From Mycocentrospora acerina (lineage: Eukaryota; Ascomycota; Dothideomycetes; Pleosporales): a DNA stretch of 64,000 nucleotides. The notes beneath the pieces were generated by a model that saw only the letters and a program-made list of their open reading frames with translations, was not told the origin of the DNA and ran no database searches. Below are positions 1 through 10,769 of the stretch, one piece after another. The stretch is taken from positions 222,035 to 286,034 of the forward strand of contig JAKUHH010000013.1 in NCBI GenBank assembly GCA_022701365.1. The letters are read 5' to 3'. The position numbers were made by a program, and so were the translations under genes. Numbering within the stretch: position 1 is the stretch's first letter; each line of letters begins with the position of its first letter.

Positions 1-291
1 GAATCTTGATCTACGAATTACTGTAGAGGTGCCAAGGCTCAGCCCCTCACCTTCATCAAGATTATACTGCACTAGACTTAGCGTGAACCTTGCCCCGAAC
101 ATGCAAATGCTCCCTACATGATACTAGAGTGCGTTGTATGTCAAAATTCACAATTAAAGAGACAAAAGTTGAACGTGAATCTTCGTAATCCATTAAATTA
201 ATATTTGTCTAATCTATCTATATTTCATCCTCAACTTCTCGCTTTTGCGTTATTATCAATTCCAATCAAGCCTCGAAATGTCCAAATCAAA
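1..291. other. Downstream flank of the first gene, no gene seen
   Basis: AT-rich flank lying 3' of the leftward surface-protein gene. I see no supportable coding region, RNA gene or repeat here. It probably holds the 3' untranslated region and polyadenylation signals of that gene. Confidence 0.5.
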
Positions 292-1332
292 TTAATAAGT
301 ATAAACTTGCGCGGGGCTGACGGTGTACTGGCCCGAGCCGAACGGGTTGGAAGGAGTGACGCTCTGACCGTTGATATCAGAGACGCCGAACCATGCAAGC
401 TCTTTGCCATTGACAACGGTCATGACAGCGAAGGCGGGAGCAGGGGTAGCAGCATATCCCCATGAAATAGTGAATGGAGATCCAGTAGTGCAGGGCTGGT
501 TGGACCAGCTCTCGGTAGCGGCGTTAGATCCAGGCATGCGGATGACGGTGCATCGTTCAGTCTTGCCATCAGCCTGGATAACGAAGTTGTAGTCACAGCC
601 AGTGTTGCCCTCGCCGCAGTAACGGGTCAGGTTTGCAACAGTCCAAGTCTTGCCATCAACTTTCTTGGGGTCTGATCCTGCAGGTGCTGATGGAACAGCA
701 GACGGGGTAGGGCAAGAGCCTGGGTGGGCGGGATTGCAGCCACCTGGGATACCAGTCACAGAAGACTGGGGCACAACGACAGTCGAGAAGTATGATGAAG
801 GGCACGATCCTGGGTGTGCAGGGTTGCAGCCTCCTGGAATGCTAGTCGTCACAGGAACTGCAGGAAGAGTGGAGAAGTACGATGACGGGCATGATCCAGG
901 GTGGGCAGGGTTGCAGCCACCCGGAATACTGGTTGTGACAGGTACAACGACGGTCGAGAAATATGACGAGGGGCACGATCCTGGGTGCGCAGGATTGCAG
1001 CCTCCTGGAATGCTAGTTGTGACAGGTACAACAACGGTCGAAAAGTACGATGAAGGGCACGATCCGGGATGGGCGGGGTTGCAACCACCTGGAATGCCCG
1101 TAGATGTGGGTTGATTGAGGGTTGCGGTGGCGCTAGCGCAGTACTCTCGGTTGCGCGCATTGTCCTCGCCCAAGCAGGCGGTCAAGGTGCAAGCGCATGC
1201 AACCTCTGGTGTTCCAGCAGCGACGCAAGCCTTGTATGCGTCCTGGCACTTGTCTTGGCGATAATGAAGTGCTGGAACGGCAGAAGCAACAGCGCTAAAG
1301 GCCAAGGCGGAGACGAGCGATTTGGAAATCAT
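292..1332 (-). CDS. Secreted tandem-repeat cysteine-rich surface protein
   Basis: A single-exon gene for 346 residues. An N-terminal signal peptide (about residues 1-18, ending VASAVPA) is followed by a small domain with six cysteines (residues 29-65). Five tandem units of about 28 residues follow (about residues 80-208), each with the core IPGGCNPAHPGSCP and mostly followed by SSYFST and a Val/Thr/Pro linker. The last 120 residues form a distinct domain with the motifs YCGEGNTGCDYNF, ERCTVIR and NQPCTTG. That C-terminal type occurs in small secreted proteins of Dothideomycetes (surface protein 1-like); this is from memory of the family, not a search. No GPI tail is visible, so it is probably secreted or wall-associated. 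The ATG at 1332 gives an immediate signal peptide. Function is unknown; a cell-surface or host-interface role is inference. Confidence 0.85.
   Translation of the reverse strand: MISKSLVSALAFSAVASAVPALHYRQDKCQDAYKACVAAGTPEVACACTLTACLGEDNARNREYCASATATLNQPTSTGIPGGCNPAHPGSCPSSYFSTVVVPVTTSIPGGCNPAHPGSCPSSYFSTVVVPVTTSIPGGCNPAHPGSCPSSYFSTLPAVPVTTSIPGGCNPAHPGSCPSSYFSTVVVPQSSVTGIPGGCNPAHPGSCPTPSAVPSAPAGSDPKKVDGKTWTVANLTRYCGEGNTGCDYNFVIQADGKTERCTVIRMPGSNAATESWSNQPCTTGSPFTISWGYAATPAPAFAVMTVVNGKELAWFGVSDINGQSVTPSNPFGSGQYTVSPAQVYTY
709..1095 (-). repeat. In-frame 84-bp tandem repeats, five units
   Basis: Five copies of an approximately 84-bp unit encode the IPGGCNPAHPGSCP...SSYFST repeat. The units are nearly identical in protein but carry synonymous differences, so the array is not brand new. 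The fifth copy is truncated and runs into an Ala/Pro linker. Each unit contributes two cysteines. Confidence 0.9.
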
Positions 1333-1458
1333 TTTGGAAGTGGATGTGTCGGTAAACTGATAGGATGTTTGAATTTCAATGGAATGGCCTGTAGGAGAAG
1401 GAGGTGTGGTTGTTGTGGGTGTGAAGGTGAGTAATTGTTAGGTCGGGTATCTGAAAGT

Positions 1459-1466
1459 CTTTATAT
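1459..1466 (-). promoter_or_regulatory. Possible TATA element of the surface-protein gene
   Basis: The leftward strand reads ATATAAAG about 127 bp upstream of the surface-protein start codon. This is a plausible TATA element position for a strongly expressed secreted-protein gene. It is motif-based only. Confidence 0.4.
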
Positions 1467-4400
1467 GATGTCCAAAGTCGCCTTCGTGAGGTAGCAACGA
1501 AGGTCTGTACAACAGGCCTATGACGGATGTTGAGTCTCAATGCGTTGTTCCATAGAAAAGACCCGCACAATACGAGGAAAATACTCGAAGCTGCAACCAT
1601 AAAGAGACTTGGACCGCCTGAACGGGCCAAGTGACCCCACAGATGTGTGCATTTAGCACTAGACTGTGTAGAATACGGACCCTGGAGCGTGACCATGACG
1701 TGGTACTCATGTTTTGGTCACATAAACCGGAGAATGTTAAGCTTGGAGATGTCTCGACAATGCCCGTTGCCAATGCAACACCAATTGCTAAATTTAGATG
1801 CGATTAGCCTTGCTCGGACAATCGGGGTTTCTTCCGCCTCGGTTGATAGCAACGACAATTCGTATCTGCTCCGCCGGCGACTTCTTCATCGCCTCGGTCG
1901 GGCGGTCGGCACAGTTCATTGACGATCAGTTTGTGCACTCGTCATCGGAAAATTCGATCGCAGTGCTGGTATCGAAGCTGTTGAACGTAGATGGCATACG
2001 AACAGCAGGCTGTCCTCGTGGCAAATTATAGACCGAACGTCGCAAACGCTCTATTCGTTGCTGGATTGACGACGAGTGAAGTAGCAACTCCTTTCAATCT
2101 CGAGATTCGGTGTCGCGATGTGCCGACATGTAGGATATCAATATGAACAGGAAGCAACGATGCTTCGAGCTAATTTTTGGTATTCCAGAATCTTGTGGCC
2201 ATGAAGCCTAGTCATGAGCCCGTATGCGACTCCATTGTCAGAATGGTGAACAAAGCATACTTCCCCCTGCTAGCTTCAAGGAAAGGTCCGATTCTTTCGG
2301 TCGCATCTGTGTGCAAGACAGTTCATGCTGAAGTTATTTTCAATAGAACAATTACCATGATGTGCCTGAGGTGCCATGTTACAGTTCCTTCCAAGCTTGT
2401 GGCAAAAGTGTTCAAGATGTTTGCATCTCTAGATTGATGTGGAAATTCAGTGTTCTATGAAGATTGCGCTTGCTCTTTAGGGAGTTTTTCCCCGTCCCGC
2501 TCGATTGCGGTATTTGTTTGGCAAGCCAATACCACATGGTACCGTCTTCCAAAAGTACCCTGTCAGTATGATAGCCTTTCTCACATTACCATCCTGATGA
2601 ACAGCGCGCTAAGTGAGGAGAAGGGCCCCAGTTAGCCTCCAAAGATAGAGGAACGTCTCTTTCGATACTTGGAAATCGCACGTGAGCAGTTTGTACAGAC
2701 GATAGCAAATTGGGGAAACCCTAATATGTTCTAACATGTTATCATGCTTTCGGGGCCACATTGTCCAAAGAAACCACCAGAACCTCTATCGAAGCTACCG
2801 TCTCCTAGAGCTTGAGATATCACGGTTCATTTTGTTCCATATCGTGTACAATGATCCAAAGCCGTCCGAATTTCGACTCACTTTCACCTTTCATATCTTT
2901 TGGGTCCCACTCTATTACAATCGAATAGACTCAAAAGGGTTGTTTTGATCTGCACAATGTGCTCCACTTTGCCAGCGGGGTAATATTTTGGAGAATTTTA
3001 GAAATGGCCCAGCACGTCCTTTGCAGTTGTGATTATTTGCCGATATTACCGGCTATTGAATCCTTGTTTCCAAATCGAGACGGGTCGCATGACGGAACAA
3101 GAACAGGTTATAAATTTAGATAGCCAACGCTCATGGTAAGCCAGATCAATGATCGCACAATTTCTGACCAAGCGCACAAATGTAATTTGGGCAAGTCAAT
3201 GCGACACGGCAGTTGCGCGTCGTATGTTTACATCTGATACTTGGTTATGTGATTTTATATTCCACTTCTTAATTCGCTGCACATTGTCGCAGATTTCCAG
3301 TGAGTTGAGCTCTTCCCAATTCGAGAAAGAACATTAGTAACTGCGATACCGGCGCTACTTGGAGAATAACGCAGAAATCTTTCTCGAATTGGAACATTGG
3401 ACTAGCAAAACACATTTGCAAATTATATTCAAGTGTTAAAAACGTGATTTCGTTTGTGACTGGTAGTAAGATGCTCGGACTGACAGCAGGTGTGACAAAC
3501 GGGTCTTCGATGCAAAGAAGTGTTGATAAGTTTATTGAATTGATCTGGTCAGTTGATGCCATTATCGCTATTGACGATATAGTGTTGGTTGGCTTATCTC
3601 TTGTGAAGATCAGTATTGTTGTTTTACAATTGTCGTCGCGTAGCATTTGAAGACTGTCTTTATCTTTGTCAAAGGAAAGACTTTACTGCACGTGCGGCTG
3701 GTGACTAGGGCCGAGGTGATCTTCAGTCATGCTGGTATATTGGCACTAGTGCGCTTAATCGTGTTTGGGAGCTGAATGGAGGATTTAGCCGTCGCCTACA
3801 ACCGTGATGACAGACATGCTCGTCGGCCACAGTATTAGCACAACGACAAAATTTGGGAAAGAGTAGACATGTCCTACAAACAGAATGAATTACGATTGTC
3901 ATGAGTGAGTCAGCAGACGATGTCGTCATCAATGTGAACTTTGTAAGAGGATAAGTTCGATAGCTACAGGAAGCGTGTTTCAACAGCCCTATGATGGCAT
4001 GGTACTCACACTTGTCTGTCTATGTATTAAATGGCAACGTTATCGATTGTTGGATTAATGTAGGCTGTATGGAAGAGTGCTTAGCTTTCCACCTTGTTAC
4101 TTGAGATATAGCTGCAGTCATTCACTGAAGAATACCAAAACTATCGTGCCTTAACCACATGATAGGACAAGCCTAAGTTAATCTGACGGTGAGTGTTTTT
4201 CGATAGCTGCCCAAGACGACCTTTACGCTGTCTCCTTCCCGTAGTAGTGGGTTAGTCACGAAGGATGATCTCAGGTTACACTCCCCATGTTTAATTCAGT
4301 CAACATGTTGTTTCTGGCATTCGTAGGCAACGGCATATTGAGATTTGTGCATCGAATTGCAGATGAATAGACATGGTGTCAGCGAATGAAATGGCTCCGT

Positions 4401-5284
4401 TGCAGTGCAGCCTTGCCGTTGGACGAGGAGGCCAATGGCAAATCTCGCTTGCAGCCGACAGATGTTCCATCCCTGGAGGTGGCGCATTTGTCAATCTCCC
4501 TTTTGGTGGCCTTGTTTACGAGTTCTCTGAATTGTGGTTTCTGTTTTGAAGGATGCGCAATACATTACGACCAGCAATTGGAGCAGATTTACTCACTTGC
4601 ATATTGGCGATATTGTAGTATGAAATATGCTCAGACATTTGGTAGGAAATGCGAGTATCGTCGAATGACGGCGACTAATTGAATACCCTTGTCTTGTGCT
4701 GTGTGGCACAAGGTGGCGTTGAATTGAATGTCCCTTAGCGTCAGTGAGAGGTGGCAATACCTCCAGCCGTCAACAGCTACGTGAGGCCTGACGGAAGACA
4801 GTGTCATTTGCGATGCAGTTTCAACGCGTAACACGCTCGTGCTTACACAAAGGCATTGCCACAAGCCGTCGTGCATGAGAGTGCTGACGGACGGCGTCAT
4901 GCTCGCGCCTATGCATCGAGATGCATGCCCTGTCCAAGATCTGATGCGCAGGCGGATCCCAATCGCACAGGTGCGGAAGCAGCATCCCTGTTTCAGGAAT
5001 CAAGCTTTGCCAGGGCACGGCGCATGCTGACATCATTGTTTGCAGATTCGGCCAACTCCAACAACACGCCTACAGGGACGTGAAACTTGTCGGATCGGAA
5101 ATGGGGACCAGAGCAAGCCAGTGGCCGTATACTTATGGCCCCTGCACCTGCCTTCCCTTGTCCTCTCGCTCCTTCTGATCTGCAACGGCTTGCGAGAGAC
5201 TCTCAACCTCGTCGCGTCCATCTCTCTTTGTCGTGACAAGCGTTGCAACCAAGAGTCGTGATCAACAGTCGTGAGCTGCCAGAC
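1467..5284. other. Long intergenic stretch, no recognisable gene
   Basis: About 3.8 kb in which only short, mutually conflicting open frames occur and none resembles a known family. No transposon open reading frame or long terminal repeat was recognised. A 15-bp inverted repeat lies at 3316-3392. The last 200 bp before 5285 are pyrimidine-rich and are probably the promoter and leader of the App1-like gene. Confidence 0.5.
3316..3392. repeat. Perfect 15-bp inverted repeat with 47-bp spacer
   Basis: CCAATTCGAGAAAGA at 3316-3330 is matched by its exact reverse complement at 3378-3392. The inner flanks also share a CTGCG/CGCAG pair, so the stem may extend imperfectly. It could be a remnant of a miniature inverted-repeat element or an RNA hairpin. 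Confidence 0.6.
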
Positions 5285-6901
5285 ATGGTTTCCAGGCACT
5301 TTTCGCAGTGCGCCCTGCTGCTGAGCGTGGCCTCCCTGGCCAACGCCGCCGCCCTGCCTCAGCCAACAGCGGTTCCTGCCCGCGTAGAGGTCCGCGCCCC
5401 AATTGTCACGCCGGCTGCCATTCGCTTTGATGGTCAGTACAGTTATGTGGAGCGACGCAACATCCTCAGCGACATAGCCAGCGGCGTGGCTGGCGTAGCA
5501 AAGTCGTGGGAGAGCGTCCTGGGCTCTGCGTTGCCGAGTTACTTCACCGAAGGTATGCACACCGCCCCGTCGTGCTGACACGCCGTGCTGACTCTCTCTT
5601 CAGGCATTCAGGGATGGCAGGAGGGCCTGCCCACGGGCAAAGATGTGCTCTCCAAGCTCGGCATTGAGGACAAGGACATGGACGCCATTCCAACTTCAGT
5701 CCTCAATGTCCCGCCCTACGCCAACTGGACAGACCAGGGTTGGAATGTCCGCTTCCACGGCAATGTCTACAAGTTGCCCAACATTTCGCAGTCCAAGATC
5801 GACGACCTAGCCAACGTCTTCCTCATCGACACCAGCGTCGCCAAGCTGCCTGACAATGAAAAGGCAAACGCGCGCAACCTCACGCGCTCCATCTTCATTG
5901 TTCAGCAGAGCCACGTCAACGTCTCCATGTCACTCGAACCTGCCTCGTCGCAGGGAGGTGATGGCGAGCCCGGCGGTGGCAATGCCGTCACTGCACCAGG
6001 CGGCACCCAGAACCTCACGTTACCATACGAGACAACCGATCTTGGCGACTTTGACGTGTTCGTGCCCATCAAGAGCAACGGTTTGCTCGCGGGCAACGAG
6101 ACCAACAACGTGCAGCGTCTCAACGTCTACACCAACGGCACTATGACTGGCAACGCCACCGCTTACCTTGTACCCACCCAGGGCATCACCTTTGTCTCTG
6201 ATATTGATGATATTCTACGCGTGACCAAGATCTACAACCCCAAGGAGGGTCTGTTGAACAGCTTCGCCCATGACTTCACGCCCTGGATGAATATGCCTCA
6301 GATCTATGCCAACTGGTCGCGGACGCTCCCCAACAACACGCATTTCCATTATCTGACTACAACCCCCGAGCAGGCAACGCGCAACTACATGGACTTTATT
6401 TACAAGACCTATCCTGGCGGCTCATTCGACACGCGCCCTCTCAACTTTTCCGACATTAGTGCGACCTTATCCATTCGTATGTTCCTTCTCACAAAGGTCT
6501 TCGAAACTTTCCCACAGAGGAAGTTCGTCTTGATAGCCGATACATCCAACAGCGACGTCATGAAAGCCTATCCCCAACTCGCTCATAGCTACCCAAACCA
6601 AGTGCAGTGCATTCTTCTACGTAATACATCGGCAACCGACAAGGAGATGTGGTTCCCATACAACACAGAAGGCTTCAAGGGGCTGAACACCAGGTCGTAC
6701 ATGTTCTTCCGCGAGCCAAACGACTTGACAGGATTGGACATTGCTGGTGGGCAGTGCCTGAACGAGACGATTCAACAGAATGTTACGTTTTCAAGGCAGG
6801 CTGAGATTTTGGGAATCCACGGTGCCGGTGGAAAGGTCAGCGCCAGTGCCACCATGAGCTTTTTGGTTGCACTTACTGCTGCCCTATTTCTCTCACTCTA
6901 G
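5285..6901 (+). CDS. Secreted App1/DUF2183-type phosphatidate phosphatase-like protein
   Basis: Two exons, 5285-5552 and 5604-6901, give 521 residues. The 51-bp intron (GTATGC...CAG) restores the frame as ...YFTE-G-IQGW. A signal peptide covers about residues 1-20 (ending SLANAAA). The region around VPPYANWTDQGWNVRFHG and the DIDDI motif at residues 289-293, followed by LRVTKIYNPKEG, mark the App1 phosphatidate phosphatase catalytic domain. This is HAD-like, with the nucleophile signature DxDx(T/V); here the fifth position is Ile. Later conserved blocks include RKFVLIADTSNSD and YMFFREPNDL. Many NxT/NxS sequons and a hydrophobic C-terminal tail after a small-residue stretch suggest an extracellular GPI-anchored protein. 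Yeast App1 is cytosolic/actin-patch, so this paralogous secreted type may act on external or lumenal lipid. That activity is inferred. Confidence 0.88.
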
Positions 6902-7861
6902 AATGTGTGCTTTGTTTCCTACACAATAGGTGTGATTTCAAAGTGCTCAGGTATATGAGTTATGAACTATCTGACGCGTATGGGAGGAATGGCTTTGGAC
7001 GGAGTTTGTTTTCACTTTTAACTTGTATTGTTCAATTTTGGGGTTGGCTTATTGTTTATCAGCGGCATGATGTGCGGTATCCGGCATCTTTCAATCAACA
7101 CACACCATCTTACATTTAATTACTTTCCTGCCGTGTATCCTTTAAATGATGGTAATGACTAGGGTATGAGCCTTTTGCTTGACAATGTCGAAGTTGTGCG
7201 CCATGGAAATTACTTGACAAATTCACACTCAACCGAATGCTGGTTGAGATCATACCAACGATTTATTAAGTACATCCTCCCTATTAATCTCCTGCAACTC
7301 CGGGTTGCTTGTGTAGTCCACCATCACTATGTCACGAAGCCATGAACCAGCAACTTTGCATATCCAGTCACCCCTCTCCTAACTTGACCAATCGACAACC
7401 ACCGCATAGATAAGTGACAGATGAAGACTGACGAAAAAAATCAGTATACGAGTTAAAATTGGTATCTACGACCGCGTGCTCATATCCATGGTGTGGGTGA
7501 TGGAGTTTACTAGATTTTTCATCAGTCACATGCTAGGCCTGGTGATGTACAATATCGATTCAGTGAAGGATGATGCTACTGTCAAACGGCTATTCAGTAA
7601 ATCACTTGTGGGACTCACTCCCACTCTTGAAAGCAACCTCACAGAAAAGGGCCTTGTTGTTTAGAAGGTTACACACCAGCTCCTATATACTCTCAAGTGG
7701 ATATTTTAAAAAAAAATGACATTTATGGCTACTTGTTCTCCACAAGTTTATGATACCTATAATCTAGTAGCGTCTATGCAATAATCCTACACTTCAAGTA
7801 TCCAACCATCCATCACGCTCGAATATGTTCTTTCTGGTAGAAATCTAAAAAAAAAATTGGC
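6902..7861. other. Intergenic region between two converging genes
   Basis: Roughly 1 kb of AT-rich DNA between the 3' ends of the App1-like gene and the leftward 2EXR-like gene. No coding frame here has recognisable similarity. It presumably holds both 3' untranslated regions. Confidence 0.5.
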
Positions 7862-8521
7862 CTAACACCTCGTGAGGGTGACAAACGCCCCCACCGCTTT
7901 AGCACACAAGTCATACCTTGCCTCCCACCCCCTCCAAACCTGCTGGGCCTCCATCGAATCCCGTAGAAACCGAAGCATCCACTGGCGGGAATGCGAATAC
8001 CAAGCATTCCAGGGCGCATCCTCAAACCAAGTCAACTCAAAAACCACCTTCTTCAACCGGGGCATCTTCTCGTGTATGTCCCTCAGCGCTTCTGCCGTCC
8101 ACCACCCGGATGAAGCTGAGATGGCAAAGGAACTTAGATTTGTCCTCCTGCAGCGGATTTTAATCACAAGATGTGCAATCCTGTCTTGATGGCGATTACT
8201 CCACGAACTGAATCCCGATGATTCATTCCCATCGCAGGGGATGACAAATGTTGCATTGGGGAGAAAGGTGTCCAGAGCCTCTGCGCGAAGCTGCCAGTTG
8301 GTTTGGAAGATTGCACAGTTAGCCAAGAAGCGGTGGCGCTCTGTGAGATTTAATTGTGAGAGCTGCGCCCGATCTGGGAGCAAGAGTGGGTAGATCATGT
8401 CTCTTAGTTCGCGAGGGAGGTTGAGAAGCGGGCACTCGGTGGTTGTGCTTTGGAGCCGCGGTGTGAACATGCGGGGGTGGGGTTGCAGGTAAAAAGGACG
8501 CCTAGGATTGGCTGAACCCAT
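7862..8521 (-). CDS. 2EXR/F-box-like protein of unknown function
   Basis: A single-exon gene for 219 residues. Near residue 35 is the block LLNLPRELRDMIYPLLLP, the hallmark start of the large fungal family of 2EXR or F-box-like proteins. It is followed by a helical region including RHRFLANCAIFQTNWQLRAEAL. Tryptophan-rich segments occur near the C terminus. There is no signal peptide or membrane segment. Family members are expanded and mostly uncharacterised in filamentous ascomycetes. Some are thought to serve as substrate adaptors, but no function can be assigned here. The ATG at 8521 precedes a short basic N terminus, and a later Met (residue 18) is also possible. Confidence 0.75.
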   Translation of the reverse strand: MGSANPRRPFYLQPHPRMFTPRLQSTTTECPLLNLPRELRDMIYPLLLPDRAQLSQLNLTERHRFLANCAIFQTNWQLRAEALDTFLPNATFVIPCDGNESSGFSSWSNRHQDRIAHLVIKIRCRRTNLSSFAISASSGWWTAEALRDIHEKMPRLKKVVFELTWFEDAPWNAWYSHSRQWMLRFLRDSMEAQQVWRGWEARYDLCAKAVGAFVTLTRC

Positions 8522-9055
8522 TTTTATTATTTTTTTTATTTATTTTAGGAATTCTTCTCTTTCCGGTGGATGTAACGTGAGATTAATGCTGGAAGGCTGG
8601 GCAGTCATTCATTGCTCAGAGGAGAGAGGTCGATGTGGTCGCTAGCTAGCCAGTAGCGGTTGTTAGTGGCGCCTGGCAGAACGCCTTGCGCTGAGCCTTA
8701 CACTTGTGGTACCCTTTAGACCACCCAGGCCTATGCTTGTCGAATATATTCGTGCGCACCGGCTGACGACTTCCGGTATTCCGTGTCGCATTCGAATTAC
8801 GGCGGCATAGTACCGACAACATGCAATCTGTCTGTTGCTAGGCTTGGCTACGGCGTCCCCGCGGCCCTTCATCCCGCGATTTCACTTGGCTTGCCAATCG
8901 ATACCACCAACTTGCAAGATGATGTTTACTTGAACGATATTCTTACTTGAACGTCGATTTCTTGTGATCAATCAGTGAACTACAAATCATCAGTGTAAAT
9001 CATCGTCCATCTTCCTCTTCACCTTTCCATCATCATCGTCATTTTCATTCTTGTT

Positions 9056-9101
<46 letters not shown>

Positions 9102-9108
9102 CACCCAA
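8522..9108. other. Divergent intergenic region with ATC microsatellite
   Basis: Shared upstream region between the leftward 2EXR-like gene and the rightward acetyltransferase gene. It ends in a trinucleotide repeat directly before the acetyltransferase start. No other gene is visible. Confidence 0.5.
9056..9101 (+). repeat. ATC trinucleotide microsatellite in a 5' leader
   Basis: About fifteen consecutive CAT/ATC units end 8 bp before the ATG of the acetyltransferase gene. They are therefore in its 5' untranslated region. The array contains no in-frame ATG in the sense direction. Confidence 0.9.
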
Positions 9109-9853
9109 ATGCCTCCACCATTCGTCCGCCCATACGACACGGCACGCGACTTTGAAGCCGGCCTCAACGTGGTATGTTTATGCACACTCGACACATCCAT
9201 CGAACATGAGCCAATCAAATAAATGTGCTTAATTTCCTACAACACAGTACTTCACAACCATCGACCCAGGACTAGACTGGGAGCCCGCCCGAACCATAGG
9301 CTCATACCTCTGGTACAGACCCTACGTCAGCCTCTCCCCCAGCACGTGCTTTGTGCTCGACGACGGTACGGGGCAGGTAGTAGGGTACTGCATTGGAGCC
9401 GCGGACACCCAGTCATTTGCCCAGCGCTGGCGCAATGAGTTTGCTCCTTCCGTGAATCCCGAGCACGTCCCTAAACCTGGGGTTGAGACTCGAGATGCGC
9501 TGATGGAGAAAGCCGACGTGCAGCAGTTTAGAAAGGCAGTTTACAATGCAGATTGTAGCATGTTGCAAGCTTTTCCAGCGGTGCTGGAGCAATACCCGGC
9601 ACACATTCATATCGATGTGTTGCCAGAGTATCAGGGGAAAGGGTGGGGGAAGATTCTAATCAATACGTTGTTTCAGGCGGCGAAAGCGTCTGGTGCCGGT
9701 GGAGTGCATTTGGATATGCTGCGGTCGAATACCGGGGGGAAGAGCTTCTATGATAAGATGGGCTTTCAGATTTGTCCGAGGGTTTTGGATGGCGGGGAGA
9801 GTGGGGAAGTTGGTGTGAATGGTATAGTGATGACGTTGGTTAGGCTTCTTTGA
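9109..9853 (+). CDS. GNAT-family N-acetyltransferase
   Basis: Two exons, 9109-9171 and 9248-9853, encode 222 residues. The 76-bp intron starts GTATGT and ends ACAG, joining ...GLNV to YFTTIDP in frame. The N-terminal RPYDTARDFEAG matches the first strand of GNAT folds. The acetyl-CoA pyrophosphate-binding loop QGKGWG (Q/RxxGxG/A) is at about residues 150-155, after the strand HIHIDVLPEY. A downstream block with SFYDKMGF is the usual C-terminal GNAT element. The overall pattern resembles fungal stand-alone relatives of the acetyltransferase-like domain found at the C terminus of O-GlcNAcase. This is a family impression, not a search. The substrate is unknown and the protein is probably cytosolic. 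Confidence 0.85.
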
Positions 9854-10769
9854 TTGATTTTATCAGCTCTATGAATTCCAGGGCTTTTTTTTTCCTGATC
9901 AGAAATTCGCATTCTTTCTTGGAGGTTGTAGAGTGCCAGCTCGCTCTGAGAAGGTGATGGAGAGATGGAGGTATCGAGGAAAAGAAAGGCAATGCCGTTT
10001 TGTTAACCCCGTGAATGCGAGGCGTGAGAGGGAGAATGAGGGAAGTTGAACATTACAAAAGTTATTTGTACAATTCAAAGCTTTTGTATAAGTCTGACAT
10101 ATAATTTTACATTTGACTGCTCGATTTTCAAAGACTCCAGGCTTTATTTAGTTGATGCCTGCTGTTATGGATCAGACAATGGCTAGCTAGTCTCTATCGC
10201 TAAATATGCATTGCACGTTAACTACATACAATACGCTACGCTACTTGTGTAATATCAGGAGGTACAACACAGACCCAAAAGCACAGAACAATAATCAATC
10301 TCAATCAGTAATCTTACACGTATCTTTCGCTTTCTCTCTCTCTTACTCTTGCTTTCACTATCAAAACTATGGTATCATCCGTTATCGACTCTGAAATCAC
10401 CTCCTCCACAACACCGTTCCTAGTTCTTGCTACTCTTAATCCGCCCATTTCCACCCACCACCAGTCCCAGAATTAATTGCCCATCCACCTTCCGTCTCCT
10501 TAATCCCCTTTTTCTTCCTCTCCTTCCACCTTCATCTACCTCGGTACGACCCATCCGTCTCCCATCCCCTCAACAACGACTGCGGAAACGCTCAAATAAA
10601 AGAATGAAGCACGAGGGTATAGACTACACTTTCCCTTTCCAAACACCCATATAACGCCCGATTGGAAAAAAAATTCAATGTCAAAGAACCCACCCACTCG
10701 CTGAAGAAACCACAAACCCCTCTTATTTCGGATAAATTACCCAGAGAGGAGAAGAGAACAAAGGCAACT
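9854..10769. other. Intergenic region between converging genes
   Basis: About 0.9 kb holding the 3' ends of the acetyltransferase gene and the leftward KAR9 gene. It contains pyrimidine-rich tracts around 10430-10560. I see no credible gene. Confidence 0.5.

Noticed and set aside
3269..3646. Leftward open frame of 125 codons in the 4-kb intergenic region
   Set aside because: No known domain and it overlaps the 15-bp inverted repeat; chance frame more likely.
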